A program made the translations under genes and the position numbers. Positions 9,545-17,248 of a stretch of 64,000 bases of DNA are shown here, one piece after another; within the stretch, counting starts at the first letter, position 1, and each line of letters starts with the position of its first letter. A model generated the notes under the pieces. The model did no database searches, was not told where the DNA came from, and saw only the letters and a program-made list of their open reading frames with translations. The DNA is from Bradyrhizobium lablabi (GTDB lineage Bacteria > Pseudomonadota > Alphaproteobacteria > Rhizobiales > Xanthobacteraceae). Location: positions 24,353 through 88,352 of the forward strand of contig NZ_LLYB01000134.1 of assembly GCF_001440475.1 (NCBI RefSeq), written 5' to 3'.

Positions 9545-10216
9545 TCAGGCGCCGGCTGATGGCGGCGTGAGGAGATAGCCGAGCCCGCGCACGGTCTGGA
9601 TGATGTCGACGTCGAGCTTCTTGCGGATGCGGCCGACGAAGACCTCGATGGTGTTGGAGTCGCGGTCGAAGTCCTGGTCGTAGAGGTGCTCGACCAGTTC
9701 GGTGCGCGACACCACGCGCCCGGTGTGGTGCATCAGGTAGGCCAGCAGCCGGTACTCATGCGAGGTCATCTTGATCGGGTTGCCCGACACGCTGACGCGG
9801 CCGGTGCGCGTATCCAGCGACACCGGACCGCAGGTCAGTTCCGACTGCGCATGACCGGTGGAGCGGCGCAGCAGCGCGCGAATGCGCGCCAGCACCTCCT
9901 CGAGGTGGAACGGTTTGGCGACGTAATCGTCGGCGCCAGCGTCGAAGCCCTGCACCTTGTCGCTCCAGCGATCGCGCGCCGTGAGGATCAACACCGGCAT
10001 CCCCCGACCGTTACGGCGCCACGCCTCCAGCACCGAAATGCCGTCCATCTTGGGCAGCCCGATATCGAGCACCACGGCGTCGTAGGGCTCGCTGTCGCCG
10101 AGATAGTGCCCCTCCTCGCCGTCGAACGCGCGATCGACCACATAGCCGGCATCCGTCAGAGCCGTCGTAAGCTGACGGTTGAGATCCGGATCGTCCTCAA
10201 CAACAAGCAGGCGCAA
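9545..10216 (-). CDS. feuP: OmpR-type response regulator, FeuP-like
   Basis: This is a two-component transcription regulator of 223 residues. The receiver domain has the acidic pair at 8-9, the phospho-acceptor D51 in VVLDIGLP and the lysine in YVAKPF. The winged-helix DNA-binding domain (about 130-220) ends with VRGLGYLL. The preferred start is a TTG at 10216, giving MRLLVVEDDPDLN, which matches FeuP/PhoP N termini as I remember them; GGAGG lies five bases before it. A TTG four codons upstream overlaps that site. The gene precedes its kinase partner on the same strand. Confidence 0.85.
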   Translation of the reverse strand: MRLLVVEDDPDLNRQLTTALTDAGYVVDRAFDGEEGHYLGDSEPYDAVVLDIGLPKMDGISVLEAWRRNGRGMPVLILTARDRWSDKVQGFDAGADDYVAKPFHLEEVLARIRALLRRSTGHAQSELTCGPVSLDTRTGRVSVSGNPIKMTSHEYRLLAYLMHHTGRVVSRTELVEHLYDQDFDRDSNTIEVFVGRIRKKLDVDIIQTVRGLGYLLTPPSAGA

Positions 10217-10462
10217 GCTGGCCTCCAAAAATGAGCCCTAGGATATCAGATCCCAAGATGAGGCTAACCGGCGTGAACGGGCCATGAACAGGGCGCACGG
10301 TGCAATGTTACTTTTTCGTTATGCGAGCTTCGCAGCCGGGAGCATGCCCGCAAAACCGCAGGCCGAACGCCTAACATACCCAATCGAATGCCCCAAGCGC
10401 CCAGCCGGCTGCTTCCCATCCGCAAGGGATCGCGGGGCCTGTCGCACCGCCCCGGTCAGCCC

Positions 10463-10615
10463 TCACGTACGGAAGAATACGAACCAGACGATACCCAGGA
10501 TGAGAATCGCGAGCCCGGTCGAAACGGACAGCAGCGCGAGCACCGACGGGCCGGGTTCGGCCTGGCGCGCCTCGGTCGGGGTTTCGATGATCTGGCCATG
10601 TCGTTGCGTTGCCAT
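10463..10615 (-). CDS. Small single-helix membrane protein, 50 aa
   Basis: The protein begins MATQRHGQIIETPTEARQAE, followed by one membrane helix (about 25-47) ending in WFVFFRT. The ATG at 10615 follows GAGG at a usual distance; an upstream ATG at 10672 is not needed. The motif ETPTEARQ followed by a helix is one I recall in small hypothetical proteins of Bradyrhizobium. The function is unknown. It faces away from the Ku gene. Confidence 0.7.
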   Translation of the reverse strand: MATQRHGQIIETPTEARQAEPGPSVLALLSVSTGLAILILGIVWFVFFRT

Positions 10616-10869
10616 GGTGACCTCTTCGAGTAAGTGCCTGTAAATGCCAGCGAATGCTTCGACACCGGCCATTAAAGCAACGCTTGATGGGAGATGATGT
10701 TCCGGACCTCGGCCCTGCCCGATGGCAGCGAGTAAAAGTCGCAGGCCGGCGGCAGAACAGGTGCTCCAACGGTTAACGCCGTTCCGCGATTCCCCGCTCC
10801 GGCATATTTGAGACGAGATGATCCAATGGTATCCTCGCTGGTTGTCTGTTGCGTTTTTCGGAGTAGCCC

Positions 10870-11835
10870 ATGGCCCCCCGCGCCAACTGGAAGGGTTTTC
10901 TGCGTTTGTCGCTCGTGACTTGTCCGGTCGCCCTTTATCCGGCGACGTCGGACACCGAGAAGGTTTCGTTCAACCAGATCAACCGCAAGACCGGCCACCG
11001 CATCAAATACGCCAAGGTCGACGCCGAGACCGGCGAGGAAGTCGCCAACGACGACATCATGAAGGGCTACAAGATCGACACCGACACCTATATCGAGGTG
11101 TCGAAAGACGAGCTTGACGACATCGCGCTGGAGTCGACCCGCACCATCGAGATCGACGAGTTCGTGCCGCGGACCGATATCGACAGCCGCTATGTTATCC
11201 GTCCCTATTATCTCGTGCCGGACGGCAAGGTCGGCCACGATGCGTTTGCGGTGATCCGCGAAACCATCCGCAGCATGGACAAGGTCGCGATCGGGCGCGT
11301 GGTGCTGACCAACCGCGAGCACATCATCGCGCTGGAGCCGCTCGACAAGGGCTTGATGGGAACGCTGCTGCGCTATCCCTATGAAGTCCGCGGCGAGAAG
11401 GAATATTTCGAGGATATCCAGGACGTGAAGATCACCAAGGATATGCTTGATCTGGCGAAGCATATCGTCGAGCAGAAATCCGCTTCATTCGAGCCCGAGC
11501 AGTTCGAGGACCGCTACGAGCAGGCGCTGATCGACCTGATCAACCAGAAGCGCAACGGCCTGAGCACCAAGGCCAAGGCGGCGCCGAAGACCACCGGCAA
11601 CGTCATCAACCTGATGGACGCGCTCAAGCGCAGCCTCGCCAGCGAAAAGCAGGCGGCCCCTGCCCCCGCCAAGAGCAAGGGCAAGAAGCCGAAGAAGGCA
11701 GCCGCCGGCCAGCGCGAGATGCTGTTGCCGATCAGCGGCGGCGGCAAGCGGGCGGCCAAGGAAACGGTCAAGGAAGCGCCGAAGAAGGCGGAGAAGCCGG
11801 TACGTACCGCCGCCCGCACCAAGAAGGCCGGATGA
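10870..11835 (+). CDS. ku: Non-homologous end-joining protein Ku
   Basis: Bacterial Ku is a homodimeric ring that binds DNA double-strand ends and recruits ligase LigD. The 321-residue protein begins MAPRANWKGFLRLSLVTCPV, the usual Ku N terminus. The bridge/core domain runs to about residue 250, and IDEFVPRTDIDSRYVI and PYYLVPDGK are recognisable. The last 80 residues are rich in Lys/Ala/Pro, as in many rhizobial Ku proteins, and may bind DNA non-specifically. The start follows GGAG. No ligD gene lies in the window, so the partner must be elsewhere. Confidence 0.95.
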   Translation: MAPRANWKGFLRLSLVTCPVALYPATSDTEKVSFNQINRKTGHRIKYAKVDAETGEEVANDDIMKGYKIDTDTYIEVSKDELDDIALESTRTIEIDEFVPRTDIDSRYVIRPYYLVPDGKVGHDAFAVIRETIRSMDKVAIGRVVLTNREHIIALEPLDKGLMGTLLRYPYEVRGEKEYFEDIQDVKITKDMLDLAKHIVEQKSASFEPEQFEDRYEQALIDLINQKRNGLSTKAKAAPKTTGNVINLMDALKRSLASEKQAAPAPAKSKGKKPKKAAAGQREMLLPISGGGKRAAKETVKEAPKKAEKPVRTAARTKKAG

Positions 11836-11870
11836 CAGGCAAGGAGCGCGATAGCATCATCTAGCGCGCG

Positions 11871-12107
11871 ATGCCGTGGTCGATCCCATTCGATGATCCG
11901 ATACCGCTTCACGGCGGAGGCAGGCTGGCGACGCTGCAGCAGGCTGCCGATTACGTCATGTCGTTGCCGGAAGAAGTGCAGCACGAGGCCCACTGGCAAG
12001 TCGCGGTGCAAAATCTGATCAATGCGGCTGAGACCGGCGGCGGCTGGCTGATGTTCGCACGGATCGCAATGATCCGCGCGCTCAATGCGGACGGGAAACA
12101 AGGCTAG
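11871..12107 (+). CDS. Conserved small hypothetical protein, 78 aa
   Basis: The protein reads MPWSIPFDDPIPLHGGGRL, then LQQAADYVMSLP and AAETGGGWLMFARIAMIRAL. I recall short Bradyrhizobium proteins with the same plan (DDPIPLP, then a TLxDAADYI helix and a MxARIAMLRAL ending), of unknown function. It lies 36 bases after ku on the same strand and may be co-transcribed, but nothing in it suggests a DNA-repair role. Confidence 0.7.
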   Translation: MPWSIPFDDPIPLHGGGRLATLQQAADYVMSLPEEVQHEAHWQVAVQNLINAAETGGGWLMFARIAMIRALNADGKQG

Positions 12108-12144
12108 CCGCAGGATCCCATCGCGGCCTTCGTGCCCGCCCCGC

Positions 12145-12309
12145 CTACTTGATCGAGGTGCCGACGTCGACGAATTTCGCGCTGAGCGCGCTGCCGACGC
12201 CGTTGACAGCGGTGACGATCACGATGCTGACGCCGGCCGCAATAAGACAATATTCGATGGCGGTAGCACCGCGCTCATCATCGACAAATCGTGCAAGTAA
12301 TCGACGCAT
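12145..12309 (-). CDS. Flp/Fap-type type IVb pilin, 54 aa
   Basis: This is a short pilin subunit. The minus-strand frame from the ATG at 12307-12309 starts MRRLLARFVDDERGATAIEY. That is the type IVb prepilin signal: a short basic leader, cleavage after G14, then the glutamate at +5 and tyrosine at +6. A long hydrophobic helix follows (to about residue 38) and a short tail ends TSIK. GGAG lies eight bases before the ATG. Flp pilins are processed by TadV/CpaA and assembled by the Tad machinery for surface adhesion. No tad/cpa gene occurs in this window, so this is an orphan pilin gene. Confidence 0.88.
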   Translation of the reverse strand: MRRLLARFVDDERGATAIEYCLIAAGVSIVIVTAVNGVGSALSAKFVDVGTSIK

Positions 12310-12528
12310 AAAAAAACTCCTGTCGACGCTCCCCGGAAGTCTCCCGCGCCATACTGGTTAAACTCTAGATTGGAACCGTTGAAGAGGCCTTGAGGAACAG
12401 AATGAACGATTGATTAAGGCAGATGAGGAAATCCGTGCCCCCGGAATCGTACGGTACGGAAAATTTACCATCGATTGTCCGTCGCCCGTCCATCGTCGCC
12501 CGATCGGCGTCCTGCGGAGTGAGCGAAC

Positions 12529-12696
12529 ATGGCGGCGCAAAAGCGCGAAACGGGAAAGAATTACATCGGGCTCCTGCATGAGGAGACCGAGGAGCAGCGC
12601 GTCGCCAAACTCTCGCCGGCCGCGGCGTACCCGATCCTCGACCAGATACTCGGCCTGGTGGCCGCGATGTTCAGCCGCCGCAGCGAAGCAAGGTAG
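12529..12696 (+). CDS. Small hypothetical protein, 55 aa
   Basis: The ATG at 12529 follows GGAG nine bases upstream. The product begins MAAQKRETGKNYIGLLHEET, with a charged N-terminal half and a mildly hydrophobic helix (AYPILDQILGLVAAMF) near the C terminus. Codon use is typical of the neighbourhood. I do not recognise it. It is convergent with the porin and separated from it by the terminator at 12722-12754. Confidence 0.5.
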   Translation: MAAQKRETGKNYIGLLHEETEEQRVAKLSPAAAYPILDQILGLVAAMFSRRSEAR

Positions 12697-12721
12697 CTAC
12701 CCCGCGCCCTGCGGCGGCGCT

Positions 12722-12754
12722 AAAACAAACGGACCGGGCAATGGCCCGGTCCGC
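12722..12754 (-). terminator. Rho-independent terminator of the porin gene
   Basis: A cggaccgggc arm, a short AAT-containing loop and gcccggtccg form a 10-bp GC-rich stem. On the minus strand it is followed by TTTGTTTT. It sits about 25 bases beyond the porin stop codon, as expected for a highly expressed outer-membrane protein gene. Confidence 0.85.
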
Positions 12755-12781
12755 AAGGTCGTTCTTACAAGGTCGTTCTTA
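12754..12781. repeat. 14-bp tandem duplication at the porin stop codon
   Basis: The 14 bases caaggtcgttctta occur twice without a gap. The copy nearer the gene contains the porin TAA stop (on the minus strand), so the duplication leaves the protein unchanged and only lengthens the spacer to the terminator. Confidence 0.9.
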
Positions 12782-14374
12782 GAAGTTACGCTGGGCGCGG
12801 AGCTGGAGCAGGACGGTGTCCTGATCCTTGAACTCGTAGAGCGCGTTCGGCTTCGGAGCGGTCGCCGCGAACACCGACGAACCCGACATCTTCTGATCGA
12901 GATGGAACCACTGGACTTCGCCGGAGAACGTCAGGTTCTTGACCGGGGTCCAGCGGGTAACGATACCGAGCTGCGAGACGTTGAAGTCGGGGTTGCAGGT
13001 GTAGTTGCCTGCATTGTTTCCGTTCAACGCCTGTCCCGAGTGGCTGGCGGCGAAGGCGGCGCAATAAGCCCCCTTGGCCGTCGTGGTGCCGGCGCCGAGC
13101 AGATTGTCATTGGTGCCGCCGTCATAGCGGACCGCGGAATAGCTGCCGAACAGGCTGGTCGACCAGTAGGGATTCCAGTTGTGATTGAACGCACCGCGGA
13201 CGCCCCAGGCCGTCGTCAGGACGATGCCGCCGGTACCGGCTGCGCCCGGCATATAGACGCCGTCAGTGGTCGCGCCGAAGCCGACGCTTTGGTAGCCGAA
13301 GCCGCTGCTGCCGAACATCGCAAAGTTCGGCGAGGTGCCGCTGGTGGCGATCACGTTCTTGGTCGTACCCTTGGCGTAGGAGGCGTCGATCTTGATGTCG
13401 TCGCCGGCGCCGGTCGGAATGTTCTTGATCTGCAACGCCGCCATCACCGAGCCGCCCCACTTGCTCTCGGGGTGGCCGCTGATCTCGGAAAGGTTGTTCG
13501 GCGCGCCGCCGGCGGCCAGCGTGTTGTAGGTCCCGCTAACCTCATGGGCCGCGGCCGACAACTGGAACAGACCCCAAGCCTGATCGACCCGGATGTTGCC
13601 GACGATGTCGGGCGAACGCACGCCGGCATAGGCATTCGATCCGGTGCCGTTGGCGCCGATCGCTGACGGGATGCCGAGGTTGTAGACGGCGGTGCGGTTC
13701 CACACGGTCGGGTCGTCGAGACCGATCGAGGCCGAAACGCCGTTGCCGAACTGGGCGGTGTACTGGATGTTGTTGACGCCGGTGTCGGTGTTGTTGCCGC
13801 CCAGCAGGCTCGAGTTGATGTTGCCCGGGAAGCCGTTCCAGGGCGTCGAATAGGCCGACGACGACTTACCGAAGGTGAAACCGGCGAACTGGATGAAGAG
13901 GTATTCGACCGCAACATAGCCGCCGCCCGCCGTGGAAAGCAGAGCGCTATTGAGGGGCGTGCCGGTGTTCAAGGTAGTTCCGGGGTTAGTCGATCCGAAG
14001 TTCTGGAACTGGAAGTCACCCTGGCCGAAGGTGCGGACCACGCCGTACTCGGTCGCGGTGCGGGTATCGAACGTCAGCGCCATGCGGGAGCGGCCGAGGA
14101 AATAATCGCGGTAACGGTTTTGCTGGCCGAGATCGCCATTCCAGGCCGGCGCGCCGTGGGCACCGCCGTTGAACGTGAGGTCCGCGCGCAGATAGCCACC
14201 GATCTTGATGCAGGTGTCGGTGCCCGGGATGAAGAAGAAGCCCGCGCCGTAAAGCGAACAGACCCTTACGTATTCGACAGCCTTGGCCTTGACCGGAAGA
14301 TCGGCCGCCTGTGCGCTGCCCAGGGCCATCAGACCCGCCGCCGAGCCGAGAATAAGTGAACGCGCCGTATTCAT
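12779..14374 (-). CDS. Outer-membrane porin, Porin_2 family
   Basis: This is a trimeric beta-barrel porin for passive diffusion of small hydrophilic solutes. The 531-residue precursor has a signal peptide ending in GSAQAADLPVKAK, the classic alphaproteobacterial porin start, then VEYVRVCSLYGAGFFFIPGT with the CxLYG and paired cysteine (DTCIKIGGYLR) features. The protein ends in an aromatic, RNF, as required for barrel assembly. Glycine/asparagine-rich loops are long. The start at 14374 follows AGGAGAC. The 5' untranslated region holds a CATGCAGTTGCATG palindrome (14397-14410). A strong terminator follows the gene. Confidence 0.93.
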   Translation of the reverse strand: MNTARSLILGSAAGLMALGSAQAADLPVKAKAVEYVRVCSLYGAGFFFIPGTDTCIKIGGYLRADLTFNGGAHGAPAWNGDLGQQNRYRDYFLGRSRMALTFDTRTATEYGVVRTFGQGDFQFQNFGSTNPGTTLNTGTPLNSALLSTAGGGYVAVEYLFIQFAGFTFGKSSSAYSTPWNGFPGNINSSLLGGNNTDTGVNNIQYTAQFGNGVSASIGLDDPTVWNRTAVYNLGIPSAIGANGTGSNAYAGVRSPDIVGNIRVDQAWGLFQLSAAAHEVSGTYNTLAAGGAPNNLSEISGHPESKWGGSVMAALQIKNIPTGAGDDIKIDASYAKGTTKNVIATSGTSPNFAMFGSSGFGYQSVGFGATTDGVYMPGAAGTGGIVLTTAWGVRGAFNHNWNPYWSTSLFGSYSAVRYDGGTNDNLLGAGTTTAKGAYCAAFAASHSGQALNGNNAGNYTCNPDFNVSQLGIVTRWTPVKNLTFSGEVQWFHLDQKMSGSSVFAATAPKPNALYEFKDQDTVLLQLRAQRNF

Positions 14375-14728
14375 TAAAGTCTCCTGTCCTGCGATTCATG
14401 CAGTTGCATGCGGAACAGGTAATCCAAAAATCCTTACCGGGAATGACAAGGATGTGATGCGGCTCTACTTGGATCGCGGCTGTGATGTTTTCGCAACGCG
14501 GGCCGATCGAACGACACGTCAGGCAATACTTTTCATTCAGATAATACGCGTTCGCAGCAACAATATTCTCGCCCTATGGACGGTCGATCCCGGCACCAAG
14601 TTACAAAACGCATATCAGCACTTCCGCACGCACGCGCTGCCCTCGCTTTACCGGGCTGGAAAATCCTGTTCCTACTATCGCAAAGCAACCGGACCAAACC
14701 GGCCTGCAACCAAGGGGGAGAGACCGTC
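14375..14728. other. Divergent intergenic region between porin and ThDP enzyme
   Basis: These 354 bases must hold the porin promoter (leftward) and that of the ThDP gene (rightward). Visible are a palindrome CATGCAGTTGCATG at 14397-14410 in the porin leader and an AT-richer stretch around 14530-14570. I see no confident promoter or RNA gene. Confidence 0.4.
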
Positions 14729-16363
14729 ATGAAGCTCGGCGCCGCCATCGCGGAAATCATGAAGCGGGAGGGAATCGAGATCCTCTGCGGCTATCCGGTC
14801 AATCATCTCATCGAATATGCGGCCAATGCCGACATCCGCCCGGTGATGGTGCGCCAGGAACGCATCGGCGTACACATGGCGGACGCGATCTCGCGCGTCA
14901 CCTCGGGCCGGTCGATCGGCGCATTCTGCATGCAGCATGGGCCCGGCGCCGAGAACGCGATGGGCGGCGTGGCGCAATGCTACGGCGAATCGGTCCCCGT
15001 GTTGGTGCTGCCGATGGGCTATGCGCGCCGGCTTGCCAATATCGACCCGAACTTCAATTCCAGCCAGGCGATGAAGGCGTTCTCGAAATCGTCCGAGCCG
15101 ATCAATATCGCGGCGGAAGTCTGCAACATCTTTCGCCGCGCCTTCACCAAATTGAAGAATGGCCGCGGCGGGCCGGTGATCGTCGAAATCCCCGCCGACA
15201 TGTGGAACGAAGAAGTACCGGAACCCCTGAACTACACGCCGGTGCTGCGCACCCGCTACGGCGCCGATCCGGTCCATGTGAAGGAAGCGGCCGCTCTCCT
15301 CGTCGCGGCGAAGCGGCCGGTGATCTATGCCGGCCAGGGCGTGCACTACGCCAAGGCGTGGCCGCAGCTCAGACGGCTGGCCGAGCGCCTCGCCATTCCC
15401 GTCACGACCAGCCTCGGCGGCAAATCGTCATTTCCCGAAACGCACCCGCTGTCGCTGGGCTCGGGCGGCCTCGCCGTGCCGCGCGCGGTGCCGAAATTTT
15501 TGGGCGACGCCGACGTGATCTTCGGCATCGGCTGCTCGTTCACCGAAACGTCATTCGGCATCGCCATGCCGAAGGGCAAGACCATCATTCACTCCACGCT
15601 CGATCCCAACCATCTCAACAAGGATGTCGAGGCCAAGGTCGGGCTGGTCGGCGATGCCGGCCTGGTGCTCGACGCGCTATTGGAAGAGATCGGCAAGACC
15701 GTCACCTCCGATCGCGATGCGACAGCGGTAGCCGCCGAGATTGCCGCTTCCCACAGGGAGTGGCTGGCGAAATGGATGCCGAAGCTGACCCACAACGACG
15801 CGCCGCTGAACCCCTACCGCGTGCTGTGGGACCTGCAGCACACCGTCGACATCAACAACACGATCATCACCCACGATGCCGGCAGCCCGCGCGACCAGTT
15901 GTCCCCGTTCTGGAAATCGGTCGAGCCGCTCTCCTATATCGGCTGGGGCAAGACCACGCAGCTCGGCTACGGCCTTGGCCTCGCAATGGGCGCCAAGCTG
16001 GCAAAACCCGACAAGCTCTGCATCAATGTCTGGGGCGACGCCGCGATCGGCTTCACCGGCATGGATTTCGAGACCGCGGTGCGCGAACGCATTCCGATCA
16101 TGTCGATCCTGCTGAACAATTTCTCGATGGCGATCGAATTGAAGGTGATGCCGATCTCGACCGAGAAATACCGCTCCACCGACATTTCCGGCGACTACGC
16201 CGCGATGGCCCGCGCCTTTGGCGGCTATGGCGAGCGGGTGACGAAGCCGGAAGACATCATCCCCGCCATCAAGCGCGGCATTGCAAAGACGCAGGAAGGC
16301 GTGCCGGTGCTGCTGGAATTCATCACCAGCAAGGAAACCGAAGTGTCGAGGCCGGGGACCTGA
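14729..16363 (+). CDS. Thiamine-diphosphate-dependent enzyme, acetolactate synthase-like
   Basis: The 544-residue protein has the three-domain layout of ThDP decarboxylases and synthases. The N-terminal domain contains the cofactor-activating glutamate in VRQERIGVHMAD, the central domain covers about 190-330, and the C-terminal domain has the ThDP/Mg motif WGDAAIGFTGMDFETAV ending in LLNN. The reaction is not predictable from sequence; it differs from IlvB in having a poor FAD-region match. The start at 14729 follows GGGGGAG. A class I glutamine amidotransferase gene begins 21 bases after its stop, so the two probably form an operon. Confidence 0.85.
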   Translation: MKLGAAIAEIMKREGIEILCGYPVNHLIEYAANADIRPVMVRQERIGVHMADAISRVTSGRSIGAFCMQHGPGAENAMGGVAQCYGESVPVLVLPMGYARRLANIDPNFNSSQAMKAFSKSSEPINIAAEVCNIFRRAFTKLKNGRGGPVIVEIPADMWNEEVPEPLNYTPVLRTRYGADPVHVKEAAALLVAAKRPVIYAGQGVHYAKAWPQLRRLAERLAIPVTTSLGGKSSFPETHPLSLGSGGLAVPRAVPKFLGDADVIFGIGCSFTETSFGIAMPKGKTIIHSTLDPNHLNKDVEAKVGLVGDAGLVLDALLEEIGKTVTSDRDATAVAAEIAASHREWLAKWMPKLTHNDAPLNPYRVLWDLQHTVDINNTIITHDAGSPRDQLSPFWKSVEPLSYIGWGKTTQLGYGLGLAMGAKLAKPDKLCINVWGDAAIGFTGMDFETAVRERIPIMSILLNNFSMAIELKVMPISTEKYRSTDISGDYAAMARAFGGYGERVTKPEDIIPAIKRGIAKTQEGVPVLLEFITSKETEVSRPGT

Positions 16364-16384
16364 GCAACAGACGAACAGTCACCG

Positions 16385-17098
16385 ATGCCGCGCGTTACCA
16401 TCATCGAAACCGGGCTCGTCAGCCCCAAGAACCGCGAACTCCACGGATCGTATCCGCAGATGTTCGAGCAGATGATCGGCGCCGCCGACGCCAGCATCAC
16501 GTTCGATACCGTCAGCATTGCCGCTGGCGAGCCGCTGCCGGATATCGAAGGGCTCGAGGCGATCCTCATCACCGGCTCCGCGGCGGGCGTCTACGATCCG
16601 CTGGACTGGATAGCGCCGCTCGAGGATTTCGTGTGCACAGCCCACGACAAGCAGGTGCCGATGGTCGGGGTCTGCTTCGGCCATCAATTGATCGCGCAGG
16701 CGCTGGGCGGCACGGTGCGCAAATCGGAGAAAGGCTGGGGCATCGGGCGGCATATCTATGACGTCACACCTCATAATGGCCTGATCGACGGCATGCGCGT
16801 TGCCCTCGCCGCCTCGCACCAGGACCAGGTCATCACGCCGCCGGCCCGCGCCAGCACCATCCTGTCCTCGGATTTCACGCCGCATGCCGGCCTGCTCTAC
16901 GCCGGCGGCACCACGCTCTCGGTGCAGCCACATCCGGAATTTTCCGTCGGCTTCGCGCTGGCCTGCTGCGAGATGGTGCATACCAAAGGCCATGCACCTG
17001 ACAGCCTCGTCGCCGCCGCCAAGGCCTCGCTCACCGAGCCGCTGGACAGCGAGCGTCTCGGAGGCGCGATCACGCGCTTTCTCACGCGATCAAGGTGA
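16385..17098 (+). CDS. Class I glutamine amidotransferase-like protein
   Basis: The 237-residue protein has the GATase fold with the nucleophile C97 in GVCFGHQ and the His/Glu pair H183 and E185 in QPHPEF, so the triad is complete. Stand-alone members hydrolyse glutamine or act on gamma-glutamyl substrates; GuaA-like and PuuD-like activities are possible. The oxyanion segment ILITGSAAGVYD is present. It follows the ThDP enzyme by 21 bases on the same strand. The pairing suggests a joint pathway (inference), but neither substrate is known. Confidence 0.85.
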   Translation: MPRVTIIETGLVSPKNRELHGSYPQMFEQMIGAADASITFDTVSIAAGEPLPDIEGLEAILITGSAAGVYDPLDWIAPLEDFVCTAHDKQVPMVGVCFGHQLIAQALGGTVRKSEKGWGIGRHIYDVTPHNGLIDGMRVALAASHQDQVITPPARASTILSSDFTPHAGLLYAGGTTLSVQPHPEFSVGFALACCEMVHTKGHAPDSLVAAAKASLTEPLDSERLGGAITRFLTRSR

Positions 17099-17248
17099 CG
17101 CGATGGCGGGCGACCGCCCAAGAAAGGCCGCCTCAAGCCCTCCATGAGCGCTGGCTCTGACGCTTCCGGGATGAAATAATCCGACTGGAACCGCGGCGAG
17201 ACGGCCCAATCGGCCTTGGCCCGCGCCCGGACACAATGGATCGTTGGA

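Noticed and set aside
14977-16761. A 594-codon plus-strand frame overlapping the ThDP and GATase genes in another frame
   Set aside because: Arg/His-rich without motifs. It spans two genes with recognisable catalytic sites in different frames.
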